Below are positions 1 to 9,284 of a stretch of DNA of 64,000 nt, in pieces. Where the stretch lies: positions 2,069,794 through 2,133,793 of the forward strand of contig NZ_CP118957.1 of NCBI RefSeq assembly GCF_029023825.1. Direction: 5' to 3'. Under the pieces are notes generated by a model, which ran no database searches, had not been told where the DNA came from, and saw nothing but the letters and a program-made list of their open reading frames with translations. How positions within the stretch are numbered: position 1 is the first letter of the stretch; every line of letters starts with the position of its first letter. The DNA comes from Enterococcus saccharolyticus subsp. saccharolyticus (GTDB taxonomy: Bacteria; Bacillota; Bacilli; Lactobacillales; Enterococcaceae). Position numbers and translations under genes: made by a program.

Positions 1-505
1 TTTCCTTTGAAACAGTCAAAATTTTATCTAATACAGACAAATCCACATCATACATTAACGTGCCGTGCGAATACGTTCGTCCATGACGAGTGTACATCGC
101 ATTGCCGGAGAACTTCATACTATCAATATACAAATCGTTCCGACCACCCACTGTCGCATGTGTCGCTCCCATCGCTTGAAGCGCATGCAAAATTGGCGTC
201 GTTACGCCACGATAATCACCAAAAGTCGTATCATCTTTTTTGGTCACAAAACTAAAACTCATATTTCCTAAATCGTCGTACACGGCACCACCACCAGAAA
301 TACGACGTGTTAACGTAATGTCATGTTCACGTAAATAATTAAAATCAATCTCTTCGTACGCATTTTGATTTCGCCCGATTATAACACAAGGTTTTTGTAT
401 ATATAACAGAAGGAGTGGTTCTGTTACATCTGCTGTATTCATTAAGTGTTCTTCAGTTGCCAAATTCCAACGAATATCGTCACTCTCCATGATGTAATAA
501 CGCAT
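1..505 (-). CDS. lplA: Lipoate-protein ligase A, 3' end outside the window
   Basis: This enzyme attaches lipoate to the lipoyl domains of 2-oxoacid dehydrogenases and the glycine-cleavage H protein, using ATP, in the cytoplasm. About 168 N-terminal residues are present. They show the family's GRNQNAYEE segment, the glycine-rich [15 protein letters not shown] nucleotide/lipoyl-AMP loop, and the [16 protein letters not shown] segment carrying the lysine of the active site. The start is the ATG at 505 (MRYYIMES), preceded by an AAAGGTG ribosome site. The reading frame runs off the left edge, so the C-terminal accessory domain cannot be seen. The identification is firm; whether the rest of the gene is intact is unknown. 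Confidence 0.9.
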   Translation of the reverse strand, partial: MRYYIMESDDIRWNLATEEHLMNTADVTEPLLLLYIQKPCVIIGRNQNAYEEIDFNYLREHDITLTRRISGGGAVYDDLGNMSFSFVTKKDDTTFGDYRGVTTPILHALQAMGATHATVGGRNDLYIDSMKFSGNAMYTRHGRTYSHGTLMYDVDLSVLDKILTVSKE

Positions 506-633
506 AAGCAAGACACCTTTACTTTCTCATGATTTTATTTCACACTCTATAATCCCTTGTAAATTAAAAATAAGCAAGAATTATGCTCATAATTTTCTGT
601 ATCTATTTTATAAAAATACTGTATCAATCAACA

Positions 634-667
634 AAAAAACGAAGCGGTTTATTTCGCTTCGTTTTTT
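634..667. terminator. Intrinsic terminator, usable on both strands
   Basis: CGAAGCG at 640-646 pairs with CGCTTCG at 655-661. An A-run precedes the stem and a T-run follows it, so a hairpin with a U-tail forms on either strand. It overlaps the last codons of the DUF1361 gene. Confidence 0.75.
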
Positions 668-1296
668 CGTTCTTGCTGTCTGCCATTCGTTATCCACAAC
701 ACGCCAATAATGCCAACATGTAATAAGAAAAACAAACAAATAAATTCAAATTTTTTCATCGTCCAATGAGCAAAAATCACTTCTAACACATACATCGGAT
801 TAGTAAAGAAATGTACCGAATGCAAGCGTGGCGCAAATCTCCCAGCATACATTGCCATGGAAGACAACCAACAAATGATTGGCACCACTGCCCCAATTAC
901 CCATTGCGAGACGTGTAACTTTGCTTTTGCTACGGCCATTAATGCAAAAAATTCCATAAATCCCCAATAAATATAGGCAAAAATCACCAGAAATAAAATG
1001 AGGATTAACCCCCAACCACGAATGGTTTCTAAACTCATTCCTGTTAGATTATTGTATAAGCCCAACAAATCCGCATGGACAATGTCAGTCACAAGATAAG
1101 GAATATTTGGGAAAAATAATAACCAGATAAAACCAAAAGCAAGTTGAACATACCCATTTTTGGCCCGTTGGACTTGAAACGCACATTCAATCGGCACGTA
1201 GGCCAAGAAAGTATTTAACACTAAAAAATCAAAGTGGGTTTCCCACGTGATGATGAGCGTGCCTAAAGTAATCAGACGGATTAACCAAGCATAAAT
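649..1296 (-). CDS. DUF1361 family membrane protein, probably ATT start
   Basis: A multi-spanning membrane protein of unknown function. It carries the DUF1361 signature FFPNIPYLVTDIVH and a later GRFAPRLHSVHFF segment, with about five to six hydrophobic helices and a basic C-terminus. The first conventional start is the GTG at 1221 (190 aa), but this has no ribosome site. In frame upstream, the codons from 1296 encode another hydrophobic helix typical of the family. An AGGAGGG ribosome site at 1304-1310 sits seven bases before an ATT codon at 1296, while the ATG at 1303 is out of frame and has no spacing. I therefore place the start at ATT 1296 (215 aa). Alternatives are a start lost by mutation or use of GTG 1221. 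Confidence 0.75.
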   Translation of the reverse strand: MYAWLIRLITLGTLIITWETHFDFLVLNTFLAYVPIECAFQVQRAKNGYVQLAFGFIWLLFFPNIPYLVTDIVHADLLGLYNNLTGMSLETIRGWGLILILFLVIFAYIYWGFMEFFALMAVAKAKLHVSQWVIGAVVPIICWLSSMAMYAGRFAPRLHSVHFFTNPMYVLEVIFAHWTMKKFEFICLFFLLHVGIIGVLWITNGRQQERKNEAK

Positions 1297-1401
1297 AAGT
1301 CATCCCTCCTTTATTTTCCTTCTATTTTAATATAGTTTTTCCCAAATCAAAAAGCAGATTCGCTGTTTTTAAAGAAATTTTAGGGAAATGTCCGGTATTT
1401 G

Positions 1402-2241
1402 CTAAATATATTTCCCATACGGAATCATCTCACCTAATGCCAAATAGCCAAAATGACCATCTTTTCTCTTTTGTTGCCCCCAAACATAGCCTTCTGCGAT
1501 CTGAATACTTTCAACTTGCACACGCTCACCTTTTTTCAATAAAGCAATCGCAACTGCTTTCTCACTAGCTGCTTGACGTAAATAAACCGCCGTTGATAAT
1601 TCAAATTGGTTGCTGCTCTTACTCTGTGCTGTTTTACCAAAGAAAAAAGCCCATTCGCCTTTTGCTAAACGATTTAAATCCAAATGACCATTGTATCCTA
1701 GCAATTTTCCGGAAGACGTGTATTGGTGAATATGATAAGCCGTTGTTGCGGTCGGATTTGCGCCAGTATATTGCCCGTTGTTTTGGCCATATGTCGGCAC
1801 CCATAATCCATCAAATTTCGTCACATCCAAATTGAAACGACCATACAAATGATTCGCGACATAAACACCCACTTTTTTCGCACCTAATTGTTTTAACTTT
1901 GCGCGATAACGTTCACAACCGCCACGCATATCTGACATCGATTGTTCCTCTACATCCAACCACCAAAAGACCGGTTGAAAGGCTTTCGCTCGCGTATAAA
2001 AGTCCAACGCCTCTTGTTCCATATCATGATAACTTGTGCCACGAACCCAAGCATAAACAGCCGTTGGTACCCCACGCTTTTGAAATTCACGTATATGTGT
2101 TTGATAGTAGTTATCGACATAATTAGAACCATATTGCACACGAACAATCACGCCATTTATTTGTTTTGCTAATTGATCATAATTGATTTGGTTTGGCACT
2201 TGCCATTCACTAATGTCTAAAATCACTGGTTTTGGTATCAT
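1402..2241 (-). CDS. GH25 family lysozyme with C-terminal SH3-like domain
   Basis: A predicted muramidase that cleaves the MurNAc-GlcNAc bond of peptidoglycan. Residues 1 to about 195 form the GH25 barrel, with ILDISEWQ at the N-terminus and the acidic WWLDVEEQ motif expected to carry the catalytic carboxylates. Residues from about 205 look like a bacterial SH3/wall-binding domain (STAVYLRQAASEKAVAI, KGERVQVESI, GYVWGQ). There is no signal peptide, so export would need a holin, lysis or another route, as for phage endolysins; no phage genes are nearby. It is the last gene of the sigma-DUF1659-DUF2922 group and has a strong AAAGGAGGGG ribosome site just after a hairpin. Confidence 0.85.
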   Translation of the reverse strand: MIPKPVILDISEWQVPNQINYDQLAKQINGVIVRVQYGSNYVDNYYQTHIREFQKRGVPTAVYAWVRGTSYHDMEQEALDFYTRAKAFQPVFWWLDVEEQSMSDMRGGCERYRAKLKQLGAKKVGVYVANHLYGRFNLDVTKFDGLWVPTYGQNNGQYTGANPTATTAYHIHQYTSSGKLLGYNGHLDLNRLAKGEWAFFFGKTAQSKSSNQFELSTAVYLRQAASEKAVAIALLKKGERVQVESIQIAEGYVWGQQKRKDGHFGYLALGEMIPYGKYI

Positions 2242-2258
2242 TATACCCCTCCTTTACA

Positions 2259-2287
2259 AAAAGCGAGGAACTTCCGCTCCTCGCTTA
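2259..2287 (-). terminator. Hairpin between the DUF2922 gene and the lysozyme gene
   Basis: AAGCGAGGA at 2261-2269 pairs with TCCTCGCTT at 2278-2286. On the minus strand a short T-run follows, then directly the lysozyme ribosome site. It probably ends or attenuates transcription from the small-gene pair before the lysozyme gene. Confidence 0.65.
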
Positions 2288-2292
2288 CTTTT

Positions 2293-2505
2293 TTAGAACA
2301 ATACTGTTTCGATTGTTTCGACATATTTGGCACTTGCTACTTCTTGATACAATGCCACCCCATCTTTTTCAAATAAATCAAGGGCTGTAAATTGTTGCAT
2401 CGTACCTTTCACTTGTTCCTCTGTTAAATTTTCTGCTGCGACAGTTGGAATCAATTTGTGGCTATTTCCTTCACCATTCTTAAATGTTAAATGTAATTTT
2501 TTCAT
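2293..2505 (-). CDS. DUF2922 small protein
   Basis: A 70-residue soluble protein starting MKKLHLTFKNGEGNSHKL and matching the DUF2922 pattern (a short beta-rich N-terminus, then a helix with NLTEEQVKGTMQQF). The function of the family is unknown. It follows the DUF1659 gene by 17 bases and has a good ribosome site (GAGGAACCACAG before the ATG). DUF1659 and DUF2922 proteins are commonly encoded side by side in Firmicutes, often near sigma-like factors, as here. Confidence 0.8.
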   Translation of the reverse strand: MKKLHLTFKNGEGNSHKLIPTVAAENLTEEQVKGTMQQFTALDLFEKDGVALYQEVASAKYVETIETVLF

Positions 2506-2522
2506 CTGTGGTTCCTCCTCAA

Positions 2523-2729
2523 TTATTTATTGTACTCGTAGGCAACTGTTTCAATCACTGTGTCTAAGGTCACCGTTTCTGGGGCAAGACTGGCAACTAC
2601 ATCCCCTAAAGCTAAAATTTGTGCTTCTGTTGGTTCGGCAACGACATTGGCAAAATGTTGCTTGATTGCTTGGTCCTCTCCTTCTTTAGTGAATTGAACA
2701 GTTAATGTTGTTTGACTGTGTGTTTTCAT
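2523..2729 (-). CDS. DUF1659 small protein
   Basis: A 68-residue protein with the DUF1659 layout: an N-terminal strand (TTLTVQFTKEGED), then ATEAQILALGDVVASL-like helical sequence (here PTEAQILALGDVVASL). No signal peptide or membrane segment is present and the molecular role is unknown. A strong AAGGAGG ribosome site precedes the ATG. It is the first of the DUF1659-DUF2922 pair, 78 bases after the sigma-factor gene on the same strand. That spacer contains an imperfect inverted repeat around 2752-2778 that could be a promoter or operator. Confidence 0.8.
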   Translation of the reverse strand: MKTHSQTTLTVQFTKEGEDQAIKQHFANVVAEPTEAQILALGDVVASLAPETVTLDTVIETVAYEYNK

Positions 2730-2807
2730 AAAAACATCCTCCTTGAATTTGTTGTGTAGTAAGTCGTACGCCTTACACTTCTATAAACGGAAATCCAAGA
2801 AAAGATG

Positions 2808-3287
2808 TCATACTTTTTTGGAGAAAAATTGAAATTTATCACGAAAGTATTTGCGATAGCGACTACGTTTTTGACGAGTGATGTCATGATTCGTTAATAG
2901 TGCTACGACTTTTTGTTGGTCTTTGGGTTTGAGTTGACGGTAAAAAGTTTCGAATTCGGCTAACTCTGCAATCGTTTCATAATCCGTTTCATCGACTTGG
3001 ATCTCTAAAAGAAACTCATCTTGCACCTGTGTTACTGCTTTTTGTTCTTTTCGCTTTTCATCGATGACATACCATAACAGATAGCGAAACAAGTAACTAA
3101 TGTTGTTTTCTACTTCAAACTGCTCTCTTGTTGCGTATTTCTTCGCTCGTAAAAAGAAGAGAATCCGCAACTCTTGTAGATAATCTTCAAAATCATTTTG
3201 TCCTGGAAAAATACTGCATCGGCGCAATACTTTATAAAATAAACGTTGGTAATCATCGACTAATTGTTCTAATTCATGTTGGTTCAT
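2808..3287 (-). CDS. Short sigma-70 family factor (ComX/SigH-like)
   Basis: A 159-residue alternative sigma-factor candidate. Residues about 8-85 resemble region 2 (YQRLFYKVLRRC, FEDYLQELRILFFLRAKKY, ISYLFRYLLWYVIDEKRKEQ). Residues about 112-155 resemble a region 4 helix-turn-helix (FYRQLKPKDQQKVVALLTN, ITRQKRSRYRKYFRDKF). Size and composition fit the poorly conserved Lactobacillales ComX-type factors better than ECF factors. No anti-sigma gene is adjacent. It is divergent from a ComK-like gene and upstream of DUF1659, DUF2922 and GH25 genes, so these are plausible targets. Sigma family assignment is fairly sure; the competence role is inference. Confidence 0.75.
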   Translation of the reverse strand: MNQHELEQLVDDYQRLFYKVLRRCSIFPGQNDFEDYLQELRILFFLRAKKYATREQFEVENNISYLFRYLLWYVIDEKRKEQKAVTQVQDEFLLEIQVDETDYETIAELAEFETFYRQLKPKDQQKVVALLTNHDITRQKRSRYRKYFRDKFQFFSKKV

Positions 3288-3392
3288 CCTTGTTCTTTCC
3301 TTTGTTGTTTGAATTCCTCGAGGTAGTTCGAGTATAAAAGAACAAATTAAAAAACGTTAATTCTCTTATTTGTATTTTTTTACAAATAATGC

Positions 3393-3420
3393 TTAACAAA
3401 CCGCCGTTTTATTGTATAAT
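3393..3420 (+). promoter_or_regulatory. Promoter of the comK-like gene
   Basis: TTAACA at 3393-3398 and a perfect TATAAT at 3415-3420 are separated by 16 bases. They lie 48 bases before the ATG of the comK-like gene, which has a GAGGAG ribosome site. Confidence 0.65.
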
Positions 3421-3467
3421 ACTTTCAATAAATCCTGTTCAAAAAATAATTATGAGGAGTTGATTAA

Positions 3468-4280
3468 ATGGCGCATTCGAAACGTGTTGATACGAAACAG
3501 AAAAAGAAAATTCCGATTTTTTCCAGTGAATATCGACCAAAACTAGAGAATTTGCCAGCATTTTCAACTGTTTCTGACCAAACGCCCATTGATATTTATC
3601 AATTAATTGAACATATTTCTTTGAGTCCGAAAGCAGATTATTTTGAAGAAATTTATGCGATTATTCCCGTTCATCGGCCATTATGGGGAGCATCTTGTGT
3701 CATATACAGAGAAAATGTACTTTTAGTAGACGACCATCCGTTTCATATTGTCTGTAAATTGTTACAACATCTTGAACATGTGGACTATCCGATTTATCGC
3801 CAAGTATTAGGACATATGATGAATAAAAAGGAACGACTTACACCAGTCGCTAGCCAAAACTATAGTTTGTTTCCTACCGCAAAAGTAGACGATAGTGACA
3901 CGATGTGGTTAAATCCTGGACGTATTCATTCTTTAATTACGCAAAATCGACAAACCATTGTGTGTTTTGAAAATTTATTTGCTTTAGCAACACCGAAAAA
4001 AATTGATAGTTTAAAAAAAGGGATGAAAAAAGCCTTTTTTGCACACGCGATTATCAAACGTGAACATGATTGCCGCGGTACCCGTAGCACCACCAGTTTA
4101 TTAGAATTTTTGAATGTCACGTCCTCTGTTGAAACACGAGAAATTTTAAAAAATATCGAATTTCAACATATCCCAGGCTATCAGCACGACTTTTTCCGAA
4201 ACTACCCTAAGTTTCAAGATGCTCATAGCCAAAATAAAGCCAAACGAGAACTTCATCGCCGGTATTCCATCGAACTTTGA
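3468..4280 (+). CDS. ComK-like competence regulator
   Basis: A 270-residue cytoplasmic protein with ComK-like features. A central region (SPKADYFEEIYAIIPVHRP, then a segment with a conserved Gly-Ala-Ser) is followed by PVASQNYSLFPTAKVDDSDTMWLNP, which resembles the ComK segment with the FFPT and WI motifs. Next comes IVCFENLFALATPKKIDSLKKGMKKAF, which aligns with the ComK C-terminal core. ComK is a DNA-binding activator of late competence genes in Bacillus; enterococcal homologues are annotated from similarity and mostly untested. The C-terminus (about residues 200-270) is longer than in B. subtilis ComK and basic. It is divergent from the sigma-like gene. Confidence 0.65.
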   Translation: MAHSKRVDTKQKKKIPIFSSEYRPKLENLPAFSTVSDQTPIDIYQLIEHISLSPKADYFEEIYAIIPVHRPLWGASCVIYRENVLLVDDHPFHIVCKLLQHLEHVDYPIYRQVLGHMMNKKERLTPVASQNYSLFPTAKVDDSDTMWLNPGRIHSLITQNRQTIVCFENLFALATPKKIDSLKKGMKKAFFAHAIIKREHDCRGTRSTTSLLEFLNVTSSVETREILKNIEFQHIPGYQHDFFRNYPKFQDAHSQNKAKRELHRRYSIEL

Positions 4281-4299
4281 CGTCGTGCTATTTCTTCCA

Positions 4300-4329
4300 T
4301 TGACATTTTTTCAAAAGTATTGCTAAATT
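4300..4329 (+). promoter_or_regulatory. Promoter of the diguanylate cyclase gene
   Basis: A perfect TTGACA at 4300-4305 and TAAATT at 4324-4329 are separated by 18 bases, 64 bases upstream of the chosen start at 4393. Confidence 0.5.
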
Positions 4330-4392
4330 GAGATATACAACCGTTTTTGTCAATGATTAAACGTTTGAATCTAATAAGGAGTGGTGCGCTCT

Positions 4393-5502
4393 ATGGAGAA
4401 ATACACACTCATTTTGTTTATTATGCCGATTATTCTTTTAAGTGTCGTTATTGCGTTAGCTTTTATCACGCAGCGATTGACGAGTATCGTGAAAACACCG
4501 ATACCACGAGCAATTACTGTATTTATTCTATACATGGTTTACGCATATAGCACCTTACAATTTTCGTATAGTTTACTCGGTTTTTATAGTTATACTTTTG
4601 TCATTGAAACAGCGATGGCGTATTATTTTTTCCCAAAATATGGGCATTGGGTGTTTTTAGCCACACCAAGCTTAACGGCGCTTTATTATTATGCGACAAA
4701 CTACTCCTTGGGTTATGAAGAAATCCAAATTGCCATTTTAGGTGCATGTTTGTTTGTTTTCGCCTTGGTTATCAAACGCTTTTCTCAACTAGAAACGGTT
4801 GTGAAAGTTTGTTTCAGCTTTACCTTTAAATGGTTAATCATTGCGATTTTTCCAAGTATTTTCAGTGATACCTATTCAACCGTATTAGATAGCACCTTGA
4901 TTTATTTCGGTAGTTTATTGATTGCCCTCATTCTTTGGGGATTTTACCGGATTCATCTCACCGAACAAGCGGAAATAAAAAAAGTCATTCAACAAGGACA
5001 AACAGATGCCCTCACAGGTGTTTATAATTTTCAAAAATTAGGGACGGATTTACAGAACTACGAAACCAGTAAACAAGCCTACGCGCTGGCGATGATTGAT
5101 CTAGATTATTTTAAACAATTAAACGATACGTTTGGCCATCATGCAGGCAACGATATACTAAAAGAATTTGCTGCACTCTTAACGACTAGTTTAGAGACCT
5201 ATATTGGCATCGAAAACTTTAGCATCTACCGCTTTGGTGGTGAAGAGTTTTGCGTCTTGTTCTTTGATTGTTCGACAGAGCAAGCGAGTAAGCATTTGAC
5301 TTTTTTCAAAAATGTCTATGAAACCAGACACCGCTTATTGCGAGAAGCCAATTATGCAGTGACATTTTCCGTTGGGATTGAATCGAACGAAAATCATCAG
5401 TATAACGGGATGGAAACCATGCAATATGCAGATGAAGCCCTTTATGAAGCCAAGCATGCTGGTAGAAATCAAATTCATATGTATCAAAAAAAACATCAAT
5501 GA
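4393..5502 (+). CDS. Membrane-bound GGDEF diguanylate cyclase
   Basis: Makes cyclic di-GMP from two GTP. Residues 1 to about 190 form six or so membrane helices resembling a 5TM/MHYT-free sensor region. The GGDEF domain follows from about residue 205 (TDALTGVYNFQKL), with the metal-binding MIDLDYFKQLND segment and an active-type GGEEF signature at residues 282-286. The usual inhibitory RxxD site before the signature is absent (the sequence there is IENF), so product feedback is not expected. The ATG at 4393 is chosen over GTG 4381 because AAGGAG lies about ten bases before it. No PDE (EAL/HD-GYP) or PilZ gene is in the window. Confidence 0.85.
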   Translation: MEKYTLILFIMPIILLSVVIALAFITQRLTSIVKTPIPRAITVFILYMVYAYSTLQFSYSLLGFYSYTFVIETAMAYYFFPKYGHWVFLATPSLTALYYYATNYSLGYEEIQIAILGACLFVFALVIKRFSQLETVVKVCFSFTFKWLIIAIFPSIFSDTYSTVLDSTLIYFGSLLIALILWGFYRIHLTEQAEIKKVIQQGQTDALTGVYNFQKLGTDLQNYETSKQAYALAMIDLDYFKQLNDTFGHHAGNDILKEFAALLTTSLETYIGIENFSIYRFGGEEFCVLFFDCSTEQASKHLTFFKNVYETRHRLLREANYAVTFSVGIESNENHQYNGMETMQYADEALYEAKHAGRNQIHMYQKKHQ

Positions 5503-5533
5503 TTCGTCTTACTGCGAGTCATTGATGTTTTTT
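5491..5533. terminator. Bidirectional terminator between convergent genes
   Basis: A 12-bp stem (5491-5502 with 5519-5530) is flanked by an A-run on the left and a T-run on the right. It separates the diguanylate cyclase gene from the leftward VanZ-like gene. Confidence 0.8.
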
Positions 5534-6111
5534 TATACCACTGTAAATTTTCTCAAACCTAAACAAATACTATAACCAAGTAAACAACCAATAAAGTTGA
5601 GTAAAATATCACTCAACGCAAATGTTCCAATATAAAAGACATACTGAATCGTCTCAATTCCCAAAATCGTCAGCAACGCGATGACACCAAACTCCCACCA
5701 CTTCGCTTTTAAGCCATACAAACCACCTAAAGGAACAAAATACAAGACATTTAAAATCGCTTCTAAAATCGTCTTCTTATCCTTCACAAGAAAATCAAAT
5801 AAATCCCAACTAAACGTATGGTACTGCGGGGCTTTCGTAAATAGCACCACAAATAATAAAAACAAATAGACACTGTACACCAAATACAAATAAATAGCTG
5901 AAAAACGTTTAAATAATAATTGCAGATAAAACAACCAGCAACTTAATATCAAAAACAACGTCAACGTTTCTTTCGTATACGAAAAACGATCCATCACATG
6001 CACAAAACGTTCATACTGCAAAAGCGTAGGATAGGCAATATATTGAATGACCCCCACTCCTACGAGGCATGAGACCAATAATGCCAAAATACTTTTTATC
6101 CATCGTGTCAT
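5533..6111 (-). CDS. VanZ-like family membrane protein
   Basis: A 192-residue protein with about five membrane helices. It carries the VanZ-like signatures NVLYFVPLGGLYGLK and, near the end, ETIQYVFYIGTFALSDILLNFIGC with the conserved aspartate and asparagine. VanZ homologues outside vancomycin clusters have no settled function; some affect teicoplanin or lipoglycopeptide susceptibility. There are no van genes nearby, so it should not be read as a resistance determinant. The start at 6111 (MTRWIKSIL) is chosen because AAGGAGGG lies eight bases upstream; the longer frame from 6171 has no such site. Confidence 0.8.
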   Translation of the reverse strand: MTRWIKSILALLVSCLVGVGVIQYIAYPTLLQYERFVHVMDRFSYTKETLTLFLILSCWLFYLQLLFKRFSAIYLYLVYSVYLFLLFVVLFTKAPQYHTFSWDLFDFLVKDKKTILEAILNVLYFVPLGGLYGLKAKWWEFGVIALLTILGIETIQYVFYIGTFALSDILLNFIGCLLGYSICLGLRKFTVV

Positions 6112-6307
6112 CCACAGCCCTCCTTGAAAGTAGTTGGTAATTATTGTAGCAGAGAAGCGAGCATTTTCCATTGAAAAAGCGGTATTTTAGTAAAAACTTG
6201 AAAGATTATTTCACCCAAACGAACATTTTTTCAATAAATATTAAAAAATAGCTGCATTTGGATTAATTAAATGATTAGTTTTTATGAAGAAAAGACGATG
6301 ATTTACT

Positions 6308-8202
<1,895 letters not shown>

Positions 8203-8241
8203 CTCGTATTCCTCCTACGCCCATCATACAATAAAAAAGAA

Positions 8242-8264
8242 AGAGCATACAGTCCGTATGCTCT
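8242..8264 (-). terminator. Hairpin after the HAD remnant
   Basis: AGAGCATAC at 8242-8250 pairs with GTATGCTCT at 8256-8264 (loop AGTCC), followed on the minus strand by a T-rich run. It overlaps the stop codon of the HAD remnant. Confidence 0.7.
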
Positions 8265-8417
8265 ACCTATCCATATATTTCAAAATATCACAGACCGAAT
8301 GAATACACTTCGTCGCCTGAGGATCATCATTGTTTAGCGCTAATACATCTAAATTTGCGCCAACCGCGGCAGCAATGCCAATCGATGAATCTTTTACTAC
8401 TAAGCATTCTTCAGTCT
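8263..8417 (-). pseudogene. Remnant of a HAD-superfamily phosphatase (C-terminal end only)
   Basis: About 50 codons are open, ending in TAG at 8263-8265. They encode the last part of a HAD phosphatase or phosphoglucomutase-type enzyme: LKTEECLVVKDSSIGIAAA matches motif IV (acidic D plus GIxAA), followed by a GANLDVLAL strand and a C-terminal helix. No start codon or earlier HAD motifs remain; the frame is blocked immediately upstream, inside the end of the neighbouring EEP gene. The sequence differs clearly from the intact HAD enzyme at 14032, so it is not a duplicate of that gene. Probably the scar of a deletion that joined two formerly separate regions. Confidence 0.7.
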
Positions 8418-9248
8418 TTAAAATTTAGTAATTTCTATTTCAACACCAAAATGATCACTAACAACTGGCCCATTTTTACCATCAAATACGACTTGGTATG
8501 CGTCAACAATACTAGTTGCCGGAACAAAAATATAATCAATTCTTAGTTTCCGAGTATTTTCTTTCCAACCATCAATGGCTTGCTCTACCGTTGCTTCACC
8601 GCTCTTTACTTTTGCTATAGAATAGCTATCTCTTAGAGCAAGTGGACTTTTTTCAACGAGTGAGTAGCCTGCTTCTTGCGCTGGATTATTAAAATCACCA
8701 AGTAAGAAAAGGGGGTTAGTTTCTGTTAATAATCGTTTTTCTAACTGATGCCATTCGAAAGCAAAGCCAGAATTTTCATCCTGCCACCAAGAAAAGTGAG
8801 TACTTACGACACAAATTTCTTTTCCTTGGAATAACGTATTGCCAATCAGTAGTTTTCTCGTTCGATAATCTTGATAATTACTTGTTTCAGACACAACAAT
8901 TGCTTCACTTGTCAAAGGATTTTTTGAAAGCAGAGCATTTCCTTCTTCATAAATATCATAGCCAATATGACTCATGTCCCAGCTCCAATAATAGGTCCGC
9001 CCTTTCATTGCCAACTTTTTGACTAAACAATAAGCAAAGTTATCTTCATGAATACTTTTTTGCCCACTTACTGGGCAAAAACCAATAAGCTCACTTTGAG
9101 AAACAATAACTGAATCCACTAATTGATTCACTTCTTGTAATGCAATCACCTCATAATCAGCTTCGATAATTTTCTCAACTAATTGTTGTAACTTTTGTTC
9201 AGCCTCTTTTTCTAGCCAGCTATGTGTATTTAGTGTGAGCAAATTCAT
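8418..9248 (-). CDS. Endonuclease/exonuclease/phosphatase (EEP) family hydrolase
   Basis: A 276-residue cytoplasmic member of the DNase I/sphingomyelinase/inositol-phosphatase fold. It shows the NTHSW N-terminal strand, the metal-binding glutamate in ALQEVNQ, STHFSWW, LLGDFNNPA and the C-terminal SDHFGVEIEI with the catalytic histidine. There is no signal peptide. It lies 36 bases after malT on the same strand and is probably co-transcribed with it; enterococcal maltose loci often carry such a gene here. The substrate (a phosphate ester or nucleic acid) cannot be told from the sequence. Confidence 0.85.
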   Translation of the reverse strand: MNLLTLNTHSWLEKEAEQKLQQLVEKIIEADYEVIALQEVNQLVDSVIVSQSELIGFCPVSGQKSIHEDNFAYCLVKKLAMKGRTYYWSWDMSHIGYDIYEEGNALLSKNPLTSEAIVVSETSNYQDYRTRKLLIGNTLFQGKEICVVSTHFSWWQDENSGFAFEWHQLEKRLLTETNPLFLLGDFNNPAQEAGYSLVEKSPLALRDSYSIAKVKSGEATVEQAIDGWKENTRKLRIDYIFVPATSIVDAYQVVFDGKNGPVVSDHFGVEIEITKF

Positions 9249-9284
9249 TTGTCTGACTCCTTTTTTATTCCACAGATTTTCCCT

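Noticed and set aside
1402-2241. Prophage endolysin as a sign of a phage remnant
   Set aside because: The lysozyme is of phage type, but no holin, tail, capsid or integrase genes are near and its neighbours are a sigma factor and DUF1659/DUF2922 genes.
5533-6111. Glycopeptide-resistance gene vanZ
   Set aside because: Only the VanZ-like domain is shared; no vanA/H/X/S/R genes are in the window and the family is widespread in susceptible bacteria.
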